NCBI GenBank assembly: GCA_044358015.1
Contig: JBIKOO010000076.1
Coordinates: 1 to 6,816 of the forward strand
Direction of reading: 5' to 3'
DNA from: Casp-actino8 sp044358015
GTDB lineage: Bacteria; Actinomycetota; Acidimicrobiia; Acidimicrobiales; Ilumatobacteraceae
DNA length: 6,816 nucleotides
Shown here: positions 1 to 6,535 of the stretch, piece by piece
How positions within the stretch are numbered: position 1 is the first letter of the stretch
Layout of the letters: each line of letters opens with the position of its first letter
The notes under the pieces: model-generated
What the model was told of the DNA's origin: nothing
The model's database searches: none
Seen by the model: only the letters and a program-made list of their open reading frames with translations
Made by a program: the position numbers and the translations under genes

Positions 1-768
1 GGTCACGGTATTGAAATTCGTATCAACGCCGAAAACCCCGCAGGCGGAAAGTTCTTGCCGTCACCAGGCAAGATCACCAAGCTTGTTCCTTCCGATGGTT
101 TTGGTGTGCGCTTCGACTCGGGCTACGAAAGTGGCGACGAGATCAGCCAGTACTACGACAACTTGGTCGGCAAGCTCATCGTGTGGGGTAAAGATCGCCC
201 CACGGCAATTGCCCGCACCATTCGTGCACTTGAAGAGATGGTTGTCGAAGGTGTTCACACCACGATTCCCGCCGACTTGGCAATTTTGAAGCACCCCGAC
301 TTCGCCGCCATGAAGCATTCCACGAAGTGGGTTGAAGAAGTTCTCGATCTTTCCGGAATTGAAAATGCTGCTCCTGCTTCGTCGGGTGAAGATGCCGAAC
401 CGCTTGTACGCCGTAACACCACTGTTGAAATCAACGGCAAGCGTTTTGATGTCGCGATGTGGGTTCCCGAGCAGACTGCAGTGATTTCGAGCGGCGCACC
501 CAAGGCTGCTAAGCCGAAGCGCGCTGCCGGCAGTGGTGCAGGTGGCGGTGCTGGTTCTGGCCAAGTCACCGTGCCGATGCAAGGGACCATCGTCAAGGTG
601 CTCGTTGAAGTCGGTCAAGAAGTCGAATCGGGTCAGGCCGTATGTGTGCTTGAAGCCATGAAGATGGAAAACCAGATTCTGGCCGAGAAGACCGGCAAGG
701 TCACCGAGATCAAAGTCAAGGCTGGCGACACCGTCGGTTCTGGCGATGTTGTCGTTGTTATTGCCTGA
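1..768 (+). CDS. accA: Acyl-CoA (acetyl/propionyl-CoA) carboxylase alpha subunit, biotin carboxylase plus biotin carrier domain; 5' end outside window
   Basis: Carboxylates its own biotin with ATP and bicarbonate and hands it to a carboxyltransferase beta subunit, which is not in this window, to make malonyl- or methylmalonyl-CoA in the cytoplasm. The reading frame is open from base 1, so the gene is cut by the window edge; 255 residues remain. Residues 1-120 are the C-terminal part of the biotin carboxylase domain: GHGIEIRINAENP followed by FLPSPGKI. Arg7 aligns with catalytic Arg338 of E. coli biotin carboxylase, so about 330 residues are missing upstream. Residues 136-157 (VEINGKRFDVAMWVPE) match the segment seen in actinobacterial AccA3-type subunits. 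A flexible Ala/Gly/Lys linker (about 160-186) leads to the biotinyl domain (187-255) with EAMKMEN; the biotinylated Lys is residue 221 (codon 661-663), 34 residues before the end. The symbol follows actinobacterial usage, not E. coli accA. The substrate cannot be told from this end. It converges on the RDD gene. Confidence 0.93.
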   Translation, partial: GHGIEIRINAENPAGGKFLPSPGKITKLVPSDGFGVRFDSGYESGDEISQYYDNLVGKLIVWGKDRPTAIARTIRALEEMVVEGVHTTIPADLAILKHPDFAAMKHSTKWVEEVLDLSGIENAAPASSGEDAEPLVRRNTTVEINGKRFDVAMWVPEQTAVISSGAPKAAKPKRAAGSGAGGGAGSGQVTVPMQGTIVKVLVEVGQEVESGQAVCVLEAMKMENQILAEKTGKVTEIKVKAGDTVGSGDVVVVIA

Positions 769-790
769 TCACATCATCTTTTAACGACGA
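752..790. terminator. Possible bidirectional terminator stem between convergent genes
   Basis: Bases 752-760 (TCGTTGTTA) pair with 782-790 (TAACGACGA) as nine base pairs including one G-U. Inside the 21-base loop, TGAT (766-769) can pair with ATCA (773-776). The stem spans both stop codons of the convergent genes. There is no T-run after it on either strand, so it is not a classic intrinsic terminator, and the complementarity may simply come from valine-rich C-termini encoded on both strands. Some actinobacterial terminators lack a U-tract, so it is kept as a weak candidate. Confidence 0.28.
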
Positions 791-1250
791 TGGTGCCAGC
801 GGCGGCATCGTGCAAACCTTGACGCAATGGGTGGAAAACCGCGCGTACATAAACAACAAGTGACAACCCTGGTCCAATGACGGGCACTAGTTGCACTGCG
901 GTCGGAATCAATGCGCGCACTGCCGAGTAGTTCCACGAGACGCGACCACCATCTACTCGGTTCACAACTTTGATTCCGACAATTCGTTTGCCAAGCGTGC
1001 AGCCGTACACAGCAATGGCGACAATGTTGTACACCAGATTGATACTTACCCAAAATACGGTCAACCAGGTCAACTCGCTGTTACTAATTGAGTCATCAGT
1101 GAGCGTGTATCCCATAGAGGCGGTCAACACCAACAACGGGATTCCGATGACTAAGCCGTCCAAGAACTGTGCAAGTGCACGCTTACCCACACTCGCAAGA
1201 GCATCGGCTCGCGGGGTTTCAACAAATACGGGTGGATCAAAATCGCTCAT
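774..1250 (-). CDS. RDD family integral membrane protein
   Basis: A 158-residue membrane protein of the RDD family, whose role is mostly unknown; some members are reported to act in ion or proton exchange. After a soluble N-terminus (about 1-22) comes the family's signature Arg24 and, at the start of the first membrane helix (about 29-47), Asp31 in KRALAQFLDGL. A second helix lies at about 62-83, followed by the conserved loop TLGKRIVGIKVV (85-96), then a third hydrophobic stretch (114-138) and the C-terminal RQGLHDAAAGTIVVKR carrying the second Asp (148). Length and motif order fit the short single-domain RDD form. The ATG at 1248-1250 lies only 6 bases after the stop of the flavoprotein gene, so the two are almost surely co-transcribed; no strong ribosome site is visible, which suggests translational coupling. 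It ends 5 bases from the stop of the convergent carboxylase gene. Family call is firm; no substrate can be proposed. Confidence 0.88.
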   Translation of the reverse strand: MSDFDPPVFVETPRADALASVGKRALAQFLDGLVIGIPLLVLTASMGYTLTDDSISNSELTWLTVFWVSINLVYNIVAIAVYGCTLGKRIVGIKVVNRVDGGRVSWNYSAVRALIPTAVQLVPVIGPGLSLVVYVRAVFHPLRQGLHDAAAGTIVVKR

Positions 1251-1256
1251 ACGTGT

Positions 1257-2621
1257 TTATTCTGCTGCTTCGGCCAGGGCTTCTGCCAAGGCGGGGTGCA
1301 CTAAAAGGCTTTCAACAATGTCACTAACTTTCAAATTGGCCGTTACAGCAAGAGCGATCACGCTAATGAGTTCGGCTGCATGGCGACCCACAATTGAGCC
1401 GCCGAGCACAACGCCTGTTGCTGGGTCAGAAATGATTTTCACGAAGCCACGCGCGTCATTGTTAATCAATGCTTTGGGCGTCGCCGAGAACGGCACCTTG
1501 GTCACACGAATCTTTCGACCGTGTGCGAATGCTTCGGCTTCTGCGAGTCCCACATCGGCGATTTCGGGCTCGGTGAAAATTGCCGATGCCGCTTTGTCGT
1601 AATCAAGGTGACGATGCTCACGAGTATGCAATCCCATCACATGCTCAGCAATTTTACGACCCTGCATTGATGCCACCGACGACAGCGGCAATTTGCCGCT
1701 CACGTCACCAGCCGCGTAAATGTGCTCAACATTCGTGATGCAGTGATGGTTAATCGGGACGTAGCCGCCGCCATCCATGTGAACGCCAGCCAAATCAAGA
1801 TTGAGCCCGTCGCTATTAGGGATTGAACCAATTGTGAGTACTGCATGGCTCGCCCGAACCTGACGACCGTCATCACATTTAACAACAACTTCGTCGCCTT
1901 CGCGCTCGATTGATTCGGCGCGTGCGCCTTTCAACAAACGCACTCCACGTCGCAAGAAATCATCTTCAAGAACTGCTGCAACTTCAGGGTCTTTGCCTGG
2001 CAGAACTTGTTGACGGCTCACAACCAAAGACACCTTGGCACCGAACGACTCGAACATATGCACGAACTCAACGCCCGTGACGCCTGAACCAACGATGCAC
2101 ACATTGGTCGGGAAAATCTTGGGCGGATAGCAATCACGCGTCGTCAAAATTCTTTCACCGTCGGGTTGCACCCACTCGGGGATTCGTGGGCGTGAACCCG
2201 TTGAAATCATGGCCGCATCAAACTCAATCGTTTCTTTGCTGCCATCGGCTGTCGTCACAATCGCACTGTGAGGCGAAGCAAAACTGGCGCTTCCTTTGAT
2301 GATGCGCACGCCTTGACTCTCCAAAAGTTCGGTCGTGCTATTTGACAGATGATCCTTAATATCTTCGATGCGGTCGGTTAGGGCCTCTACGTCAACTTCG
2401 GGTTGCATTTCTTCGAGGCCCATACCGGCCGATTTGCGCCCAAGGGTCATTGCGCCACCAGTAGCGATCATCGTCTTGGATGGAATGCAATCCAACAAGT
2501 GGGCCGCACCTCCAACAATTTCTCGCTCGACCATAATGACTTCAGCACCTAAGCGCGCCGCGTATGTCGCTGCGGTATTTCCGGCGGGACCGCCACCAAT
2601 AATGAGAAAACGTACTGCCAT
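1257..2621 (-). CDS. lpdA: LpdA-like NAD(P)H flavoprotein reductase (pyridine nucleotide-disulfide oxidoreductase family, single active-site Cys)
   Basis: A 454-residue FAD protein of the lipoamide dehydrogenase/glutathione reductase family. Visible parts: N-terminal FAD motif IIGGGPAG (7-14), active-site region GGAAHLLDCIPSK (37-49), NAD(P)-binding motif VGSGVTG (177-183), second FAD motif around IYAAGD, and the dimerisation domain ending in HPALAE. A true lipoamide dehydrogenase has two cysteines, CxxxxC; here the first is Ala40 and only Cys45 remains. The same loss and phrases such as PDGERILT occur in M. tuberculosis LpdA (Rv3303c), as I recall it, a non-lipoamide enzyme reported to reduce quinones with NAD(P)H. 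Unlike that protein, the C-terminal His442/Glu447 pair is kept here. No acidic residue stands at the end of the second strand of the nucleotide domain (LVVSR, 199-203), so NADPH use is possible. The ATG at 2619-2621 is fixed by an in-frame stop four codons upstream. Likely role: cytoplasmic quinone or other electron-acceptor reduction; co-transcribed with the RDD gene. Confidence 0.85.
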   Translation of the reverse strand: MAVRFLIIGGGPAGNTAATYAARLGAEVIMVEREIVGGAAHLLDCIPSKTMIATGGAMTLGRKSAGMGLEEMQPEVDVEALTDRIEDIKDHLSNSTTELLESQGVRIIKGSASFASPHSAIVTTADGSKETIEFDAAMISTGSRPRIPEWVQPDGERILTTRDCYPPKIFPTNVCIVGSGVTGVEFVHMFESFGAKVSLVVSRQQVLPGKDPEVAAVLEDDFLRRGVRLLKGARAESIEREGDEVVVKCDDGRQVRASHAVLTIGSIPNSDGLNLDLAGVHMDGGGYVPINHHCITNVEHIYAAGDVSGKLPLSSVASMQGRKIAEHVMGLHTREHRHLDYDKAASAIFTEPEIADVGLAEAEAFAHGRKIRVTKVPFSATPKALINNDARGFVKIISDPATGVVLGGSIVGRHAAELISVIALAVTANLKVSDIVESLLVHPALAEALAEAAE

Positions 2622-2769
2622 GTGCTCAGGCTAGCCCTCGGGTTAGAGCCGACAGAGTGGTTCGGCTGAGACAGCGGTCAACTGATTGGTCCATCAGACC
2701 TCGTTTATCACCAAGCAAACTCTAAAGAACTCAGCGCAACGCCGCTCCAGCAACTACCGTCTTTCTCTT
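2622..2769. promoter_or_regulatory. Divergent intergenic region between lpdA-like gene and lysS
   Basis: Both neighbours start outward from these 148 bases, so it must hold promoters for both directions. I could not find a convincing paired -35/-10 box on either strand. On the minus strand, TTGACC (reverse of 2677-2682) resembles a -35 box but has no good -10 at the right distance. On the plus strand, TACCGT at 2755-2760 resembles a -10 box nine bases before the GTG start of lysS, which would give a nearly leaderless mRNA; no -35 partner is seen. A 4-bp inverted repeat GGTC/GACC (2688-2700) is too small to weigh. No T-box-like structure is seen. Confidence 0.5.
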
Positions 2770-4323
2770 GTGAGTGCAGAGTCAAATACCCCCGACGAAA
2801 ATGAAGAACTTGATATTCCCGAGCTAACCGGAAGCGGACTCCAGGCCGAAAAGAGCCGTCGCCTTGGCCAACTCGACGACATGCGTGCCAAGGGAGTCAA
2901 CCCTTACCCCTACCGCTTTGACCGCACCCACACTCTGGCTGAGATTCGCGCCACTTGGGGCCACCTAGAGGCCGGCACCGAAACCGAAAATGAAGTGGCG
3001 ATCGCTGGACGCATCATGCTCAAGCGCGAACAGGGCAAGCTGATCTTCGGAACCGTTCGCGATCGTTCATCTGATATTCAGTTGTTTGTTTCAAAGGCCG
3101 TTATTGGCGACGAAGGTTTCGCCGATGTCGCATCTCTTGACCTTGGCGACTGGGTCGGCGTGTACGGCAATGTCATGACTACTCGCAAGGGCGAATTGTC
3201 CATCAAGGTTTCACGACTTGAGTTGTTGTCCAAGGCAGTACGGCCACTTCCCAACAAGTGGAAAGGTCTCACCGACACCGACACTCGTTTCCGTCAGCGT
3301 TATACCGACCTCATCGTCAACGAAGACGCACGTCGTGCATTTGAAGTTCGCCATGCCGTGATTTCAAGCTTCCGTCGTTTGTTAGCCGCCAAAGACTTCA
3401 TTGAAGTTGAAACACCGGTCTTGCACGTTGAAGCCGGTGGCGCACATGCTCGACCCTTCGTAACTCATCACAACTCACTCGACATGCAGTTGTACTTGCG
3501 CATCGCACTTGAACTTCACCTTAAGCGACTCATCGTTGGTGGCATGGAGCGCGTCTACGAAATTGGTCGTGTCTTCCGCAACGAAGGCATCAGCACGCGT
3601 CACAACCCCGAGTTCACCATGATGGAGCTCTACCAGGCTTTCGGCGACTACAGCGAAGTCATGGCTATCTGCGAAGAACTCATTGTGCAAGCGGCCCGTG
3701 ATGCCATTGGCACAACCATTGTTGGTATCGCCGACCCAGCAGGCGTTGTCCATACTGTCGACCTTGCCGAGCCATGGCGCCGTGCCACCATGATGGAACT
3801 CATCGCCGAAAAGACTGGTGTTGAAACCCATCCATCGCAGCCCGTTGAAACTCTTCGTGCACTCGCCGACAAATTGGGTGTGCGCTATGACAAGCGTTGG
3901 GGTTCGGGCAAGATGATTGAAGAGATCTTTGAATTCACTGCCGAATCATCACTCATTCGCCCCACGTTTGTCACTGGTCACCCCGTTGAAATCTCGCCGT
4001 TGGCACGCGCCGATCGCAATGACCCATTCATTACTGAACGATTTGAATTGTTCGTGGGTGCTCGCGAACTGGCCAATGGCTACAGCGAACTCAACGACCC
4101 GGTCGAACAGCGTTTGCGCTTTGAAGAAGAGCAGGCCGCCAAAGACGCCGGCGATGCCGAACGCGGCACCGTTGACGAAGATTACTTACGCGCTCTTGAA
4201 TTCGGTTTACCACCAACTGGTGGCCTCGGAATCGGCATGGACCGTGTTGCCATGTTGCTTTCGGGTGTCTCGTCAATCAAAGAAGTCATTTTGTTCCCCA
4301 CGCTTCGCCCAGAAGCGTTTTAA
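2770..4323 (+). CDS. lysS: Lysine--tRNA ligase (class II)
   Basis: Attaches lysine to tRNA-Lys with ATP in the cytoplasm. With the GTG start the protein has 517 residues, usual for bacterial LysS. An N-terminal helix (EKSRRLGQLDDMRAKGVNPY) leads into the OB-fold anticodon-binding domain (VAIAGRIM to LSIKVSRLELL), then the class II core: motif 1 at about 198-225 (DFIEVETPVL), motif 2 at about 260-292 with FRNEG and Arg270, and motif 3 with GLGIGMDR, Arg492. All core motifs are intact. Start choice: the frame is open from a TTG at 2686, directly after an in-frame stop, but the extra 28 residues (MVHQTSFITKQ...) do not look like a LysS N-terminus, whereas GTG at 2770 gives VSAESNTPDE, much like mycobacterial LysS. 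No Shine-Dalgarno site precedes this GTG, so the start remains the uncertain point. It is first in a likely lysS-dapD-argJ operon. Confidence 0.95.
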   Translation: MSAESNTPDENEELDIPELTGSGLQAEKSRRLGQLDDMRAKGVNPYPYRFDRTHTLAEIRATWGHLEAGTETENEVAIAGRIMLKREQGKLIFGTVRDRSSDIQLFVSKAVIGDEGFADVASLDLGDWVGVYGNVMTTRKGELSIKVSRLELLSKAVRPLPNKWKGLTDTDTRFRQRYTDLIVNEDARRAFEVRHAVISSFRRLLAAKDFIEVETPVLHVEAGGAHARPFVTHHNSLDMQLYLRIALELHLKRLIVGGMERVYEIGRVFRNEGISTRHNPEFTMMELYQAFGDYSEVMAICEELIVQAARDAIGTTIVGIADPAGVVHTVDLAEPWRRATMMELIAEKTGVETHPSQPVETLRALADKLGVRYDKRWGSGKMIEEIFEFTAESSLIRPTFVTGHPVEISPLARADRNDPFITERFELFVGARELANGYSELNDPVEQRLRFEEEQAAKDAGDAERGTVDEDYLRALEFGLPPTGGLGIGMDRVAMLLSGVSSIKEVILFPTLRPEAF

Positions 4324-4336
4324 TCGCACGTTCAAT

Positions 4337-4342
4337 AAGGAG
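4337..4342 (+). promoter_or_regulatory. Shine-Dalgarno site of dapD
   Basis: AAGGAG lies five bases before the ATG of dapD, in the 24-base gap after the lysS stop. It fixes the dapD start and supports its translation from an mRNA shared with lysS. Confidence 0.85.
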
Positions 4343-4347
4343 TAGTT

Positions 4348-5274
4348 ATGCCCGCAGCATGGGGTCACGCACTAGTCACTCGAGTTGATAATGGTTCCAG
4401 TAATGACGGAACCGTTCTTGATGCTTGGTTTCACGAACTTGGTTGGGGCGAATCTGCACCGACCACCGATCGTTTCACCGATGATCAACACCACGCATTG
4501 CGTGGAGTGCGGGTTTCGGTTGCGACCATTCTGATTGACACCGACACTGCACCAACCAACGCGATTGATGTGTACTTGCGATTGCACTTGCTCTCGCATC
4601 GTCTGGCCAAACCGCGCACTCTCAATCTTGATGGAGCATTCGGCCTGCTGACCAACGTCGCCTGGACCAATATCGGGCCAATTTTGCCCGAAAACATTGA
4701 TCAAGTTCGCTGGGAAGAACGCCGTAGTGGTCGCTTGCTTAATGTTCATGGCCTTGACAAGTTCCCACGTATGACCGATTACGTTGTGCCATCAGGTGTG
4801 CGCATTGCCGACGCCAATCGAGTGCGACTCGGCGCTCACTTGTCATCGGGCACCACTGTCATGCATGAAGGTTTTTGCAACTTCAATGCCGGCACACTTG
4901 GTGCGTCGATGGTGGAAGGACGAATTTCGGCCGGCGTTGTAGTTGGTGATGGAAGCGACATTGGTGGCGGTGCCTCAATCATGGGCACACTTTCCGGTGG
5001 TGGAAAAGAAGTTGTCAGTATTGGTGAGCGTTGCTTGCTCGGCGCAAATGCCGGCATCGGAATCAGTCTCGGTGATGAATGCATCGTCGAAGCAGGCTTG
5101 TATGTCACGGGTGGATCGCTCGTCACGTTGCCCGATGGCGAAGTCGTGAAGGGTCGCACGTTGTCTGGTGCAAGTGGATTGTTGTTCCGTCGCAACAGCG
5201 TCACCGGAGCGATCGAAGCAACACAACGTTCGGGCAATTGGGGTGGCCTCAACGCTGCTCTCCATAAAAACTAG
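4348..5274 (+). CDS. dapD: 2,3,4,5-tetrahydropyridine-2,6-dicarboxylate N-succinyltransferase (actinobacterial type)
   Basis: Transfers succinyl from succinyl-CoA to tetrahydrodipicolinate, the committing step of the succinylase route to meso-diaminopimelate and lysine; it acts as a cytoplasmic trimer. The 308 residues closely follow M. tuberculosis DapD (317 residues as recalled): N-terminal domain 1-115 with DVYLRLHLLSHRL and GLLTNVAWTN, then FPRMTDYVVPSGVRIAD and a left-handed beta-helix of hexapeptide repeats (about 145-270), including TTVMHEGF, GASMVEGRIS and GGGASIMGTLSGGG. The general acid/base Glu of that family corresponds to Glu190 in MVEGR. The C-terminus carries LLFRRNSVTGAIEA. 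The start is ATG with a good AAGGAG. It lies 24 bases after lysS and 8 bases before argJ, so lysine synthesis is transcribed with lysyl-tRNA formation. This is the long actinobacterial type, not the short proteobacterial DapD; the call is secure. Confidence 0.95.
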   Translation: MPAAWGHALVTRVDNGSSNDGTVLDAWFHELGWGESAPTTDRFTDDQHHALRGVRVSVATILIDTDTAPTNAIDVYLRLHLLSHRLAKPRTLNLDGAFGLLTNVAWTNIGPILPENIDQVRWEERRSGRLLNVHGLDKFPRMTDYVVPSGVRIADANRVRLGAHLSSGTTVMHEGFCNFNAGTLGASMVEGRISAGVVVGDGSDIGGGASIMGTLSGGGKEVVSIGERCLLGANAGIGISLGDECIVEAGLYVTGGSLVTLPDGEVVKGRTLSGASGLLFRRNSVTGAIEATQRSGNWGGLNAALHKN

Positions 5275-5277
5275 GAG
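5273..5277 (+). promoter_or_regulatory. Shine-Dalgarno site of argJ, overlapping the dapD stop codon
   Basis: AGGAG sits five bases before the argJ ATG, and its first two bases are the last two of the dapD TAG stop (5272-5274). Ribosomes ending dapD therefore finish on the argJ ribosome site, which suggests translational coupling. Confidence 0.85.
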
Positions 5278-5282
5278 TTGCG

Positions 5283-6440
5283 ATGACTGCCCTGCCCCAA
5301 GGATTCACCAGTTTTGTTACCAACATCGGTATTAAGGACAGCAGCGACGACTTCACAGTTGTCGCTGCCGACAATGTTGTTGCGGCAGCCGGCGTGTTTA
5401 CGCTCAGCCGATTTGCAGGGCCGAGTGTTTTGGTTTCGCGCAAGCACATTGCAAGTCATTCGGCTCGCGCCGTAGTGGTGATTTCCAAGAATGCCAATGT
5501 TGCGACCGGCGAACAAGGACTCGCCAACGCTCTCGAAGTAGTGCAAGGTGTCGCGGCCAAACTCGGATGCGATCCACACGATGTGTTGATTGCTTCAACT
5601 GGAGTCATCGGCCGCCAGTACCCCATCGAGAAAGTTCGTACTGGATTGGCGTCCTTGCCATTTCTGTTACCCGATAACGATGCAGACTCGGTCGCCCGCG
5701 GCATCATGACCACCGACACCGTGCACAAGATTGCCGAAGCAACGATCGGTGCTGGCCCGGCTCGAGTTGTCGGTGTTGCCAAAGGTGTCGGAATGATTGA
5801 ACCGAACATGGCGACGTTGATCACCATGGCATTCACCGACGCCGCTGTTGAAGGTGATGCTCTTGATGCAATCTGGCGTCGCGTCATTGATCGCACGTTC
5901 AATTGCGTTTCAGTCGACACCGATACATCAACATCAGATACGGCCATCGTGTTGGCCAGCGGCGCTGCCGGCACCGTCGATCTTGCTGAATTAGAAATCG
6001 CACTCGAAGAAGTGACCCGTTCACTCACGAAACAAGTTGCCCGTGATGGCGAAGGTGCCGAAACCCTGATTGAAGTTTGTGTCGACCAAGCCCGTGATGG
6101 CGAACAGGCCAAGACCGTCGCCAAAGCAATCGTGAACTCACCGCTAGTAAAGACTGCAGTTCATGGTGCCGACCCCAATTGGGGTCGCGTTGCCATGGCC
6201 GTCGGAAAATGCAGTCAGTACACCGACATTGATCAAGACAAAGTCATTATTCGCTTTGGCGATCAAGAGGTGTATCCAGTTGCGGTCGACGAAACAGGGC
6301 TCAAGCAACTGAGCGAATATATGCGCGGCGACGATGTCCGCATTCATGTGTCTTTACAAACTGGTCAAGCAACCAGCACTGTGTGGGGCTGCGATTTGAC
6401 CGACGGCTATGTGCGCATTAATGCCGATTACACGACCTAG
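5283..6440 (+). CDS. argJ: Bifunctional glutamate N-acetyltransferase / ornithine acetyltransferase
   Basis: Moves the acetyl group from N-acetylornithine to glutamate, closing the acetyl cycle of arginine synthesis; bifunctional members can also acetylate glutamate from acetyl-CoA. The 385-residue precursor is of normal family length and cuts itself before a threonine: in KGVGMIEPNMATL the nucleophile is Thr178, giving an alpha chain of 1-177 and a beta chain of 178-385. Other family marks are ASTGVIG (about 105-111), FNCVSVDTDTSTSD, AVHGADPNWGRVA near Lys-rich SPLVKTA, and the C-terminal RINADYTT. Whether it is truly bifunctional cannot be read from sequence alone. It follows dapD by 8 bases with an overlapping ribosome site, so it belongs to the lysS-dapD-argJ unit. 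The usual partners argC and argB are absent on both sides here, and the next gene is unrelated, so argJ is displaced from an arg cluster or the cluster is split. Confidence 0.95.
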   Translation: MTALPQGFTSFVTNIGIKDSSDDFTVVAADNVVAAAGVFTLSRFAGPSVLVSRKHIASHSARAVVVISKNANVATGEQGLANALEVVQGVAAKLGCDPHDVLIASTGVIGRQYPIEKVRTGLASLPFLLPDNDADSVARGIMTTDTVHKIAEATIGAGPARVVGVAKGVGMIEPNMATLITMAFTDAAVEGDALDAIWRRVIDRTFNCVSVDTDTSTSDTAIVLASGAAGTVDLAELEIALEEVTRSLTKQVARDGEGAETLIEVCVDQARDGEQAKTVAKAIVNSPLVKTAVHGADPNWGRVAMAVGKCSQYTDIDQDKVIIRFGDQEVYPVAVDETGLKQLSEYMRGDDVRIHVSLQTGQATSTVWGCDLTDGYVRINADYTT

Positions 6441-6450
6441 AAATCTTCGC

Positions 6451-6461
6451 CACAAGTTGTG
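6451..6461. repeat. 11-base perfect palindrome CACAAGTTGTG
   Basis: Five complementary pairs around a central G, located 11 bases after the argJ stop. The centre is too small for an RNA hairpin loop, so if it functions it would be as a DNA site for a dimeric regulator. Its right end GTGTCA (6459-6464) recurs exactly 21 bases on, at 6480-6485. Confidence 0.4.
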
Positions 6462-6478
6462 TCAGATATTGAGCAATT

Positions 6479-6489
6479 AGTGTCACACT
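6479..6489. repeat. 11-base perfect palindrome AGTGTCACACT
   Basis: Five complementary pairs around a central C, 28 bases centre to centre from the palindrome at 6451-6461, followed by a run of T (6489-6493). Possible operator for the lipoprotein gene; by itself short enough to arise by chance. Confidence 0.38.
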
Positions 6490-6523
6490 TTTTACGAGTG
6501 TTCATGACTTAGTTCTTCACTAC

Positions 6524-6528
6524 GGTGA
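6524..6528 (+). promoter_or_regulatory. Weak Shine-Dalgarno site of lipoprotein gene
   Basis: GGTGA lies seven bases before the ATG at 6536, at normal spacing. It is a partial match only, but no alternative in-frame start gives a complete lipoprotein signal, so it supports this start. Confidence 0.55.
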
Positions 6529-6535
6529 AATAACT

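Larger units (their letters stand above)
6441..6535 (+). promoter_or_regulatory. Intergenic region upstream of lipoprotein gene
   Basis: These 95 bases are richer in A and T than the genes around them and probably hold the argJ 3' end and the lipoprotein promoter. TTGAGC at 6469-6474 could be a -35 box, but 17 bases on only TTACGA is found, a poor -10. Two 11-base palindromes lie here (listed separately). ACACT (6485-6489) and AGTGT (6497-6501) could form a 5-bp stem with a T-rich loop, too weak to call a terminator. Confidence 0.45.

Noticed and set aside
61..618. Long open frame of 185 codons on the minus strand opposite the carboxylase gene
   Set aside because: It lies wholly within a gene with strong family motifs in the other direction, and its translation shows no family features; it is a shadow of codon bias.
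970..1602. Plus-strand open frame of 210 codons across the RDD and reductase genes
   Set aside because: It runs antisense through two well-supported genes and their junction, and its product is Ser/Ala/Thr-rich with no recognisable motif.
2688..2700. GGTC/GACC inverted repeat in the divergent region, considered as an operator
   Set aside because: Only four pairs with no extension on either side; expected by chance in a stretch of this length.
3917..4345. Plus-strand open frame of 142 codons in another frame of lysS
   Set aside because: It overlaps the catalytic C-terminal part of lysS including motif 3; no ribosome site and no family resemblance.
5456..6124. Minus-strand open frame of 222 codons opposite argJ
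   Set aside because: argJ is complete and motif-rich on the plus strand; the antisense product is low-complexity Ser/Ala/Thr, typical of a shadow frame.
6482..6508. Hairpin before the lipoprotein gene, considered as an argJ terminator
   Set aside because: It needs a four-base bulge, the T-run sits in the loop and not after the stem, so it does not fit an intrinsic terminator.
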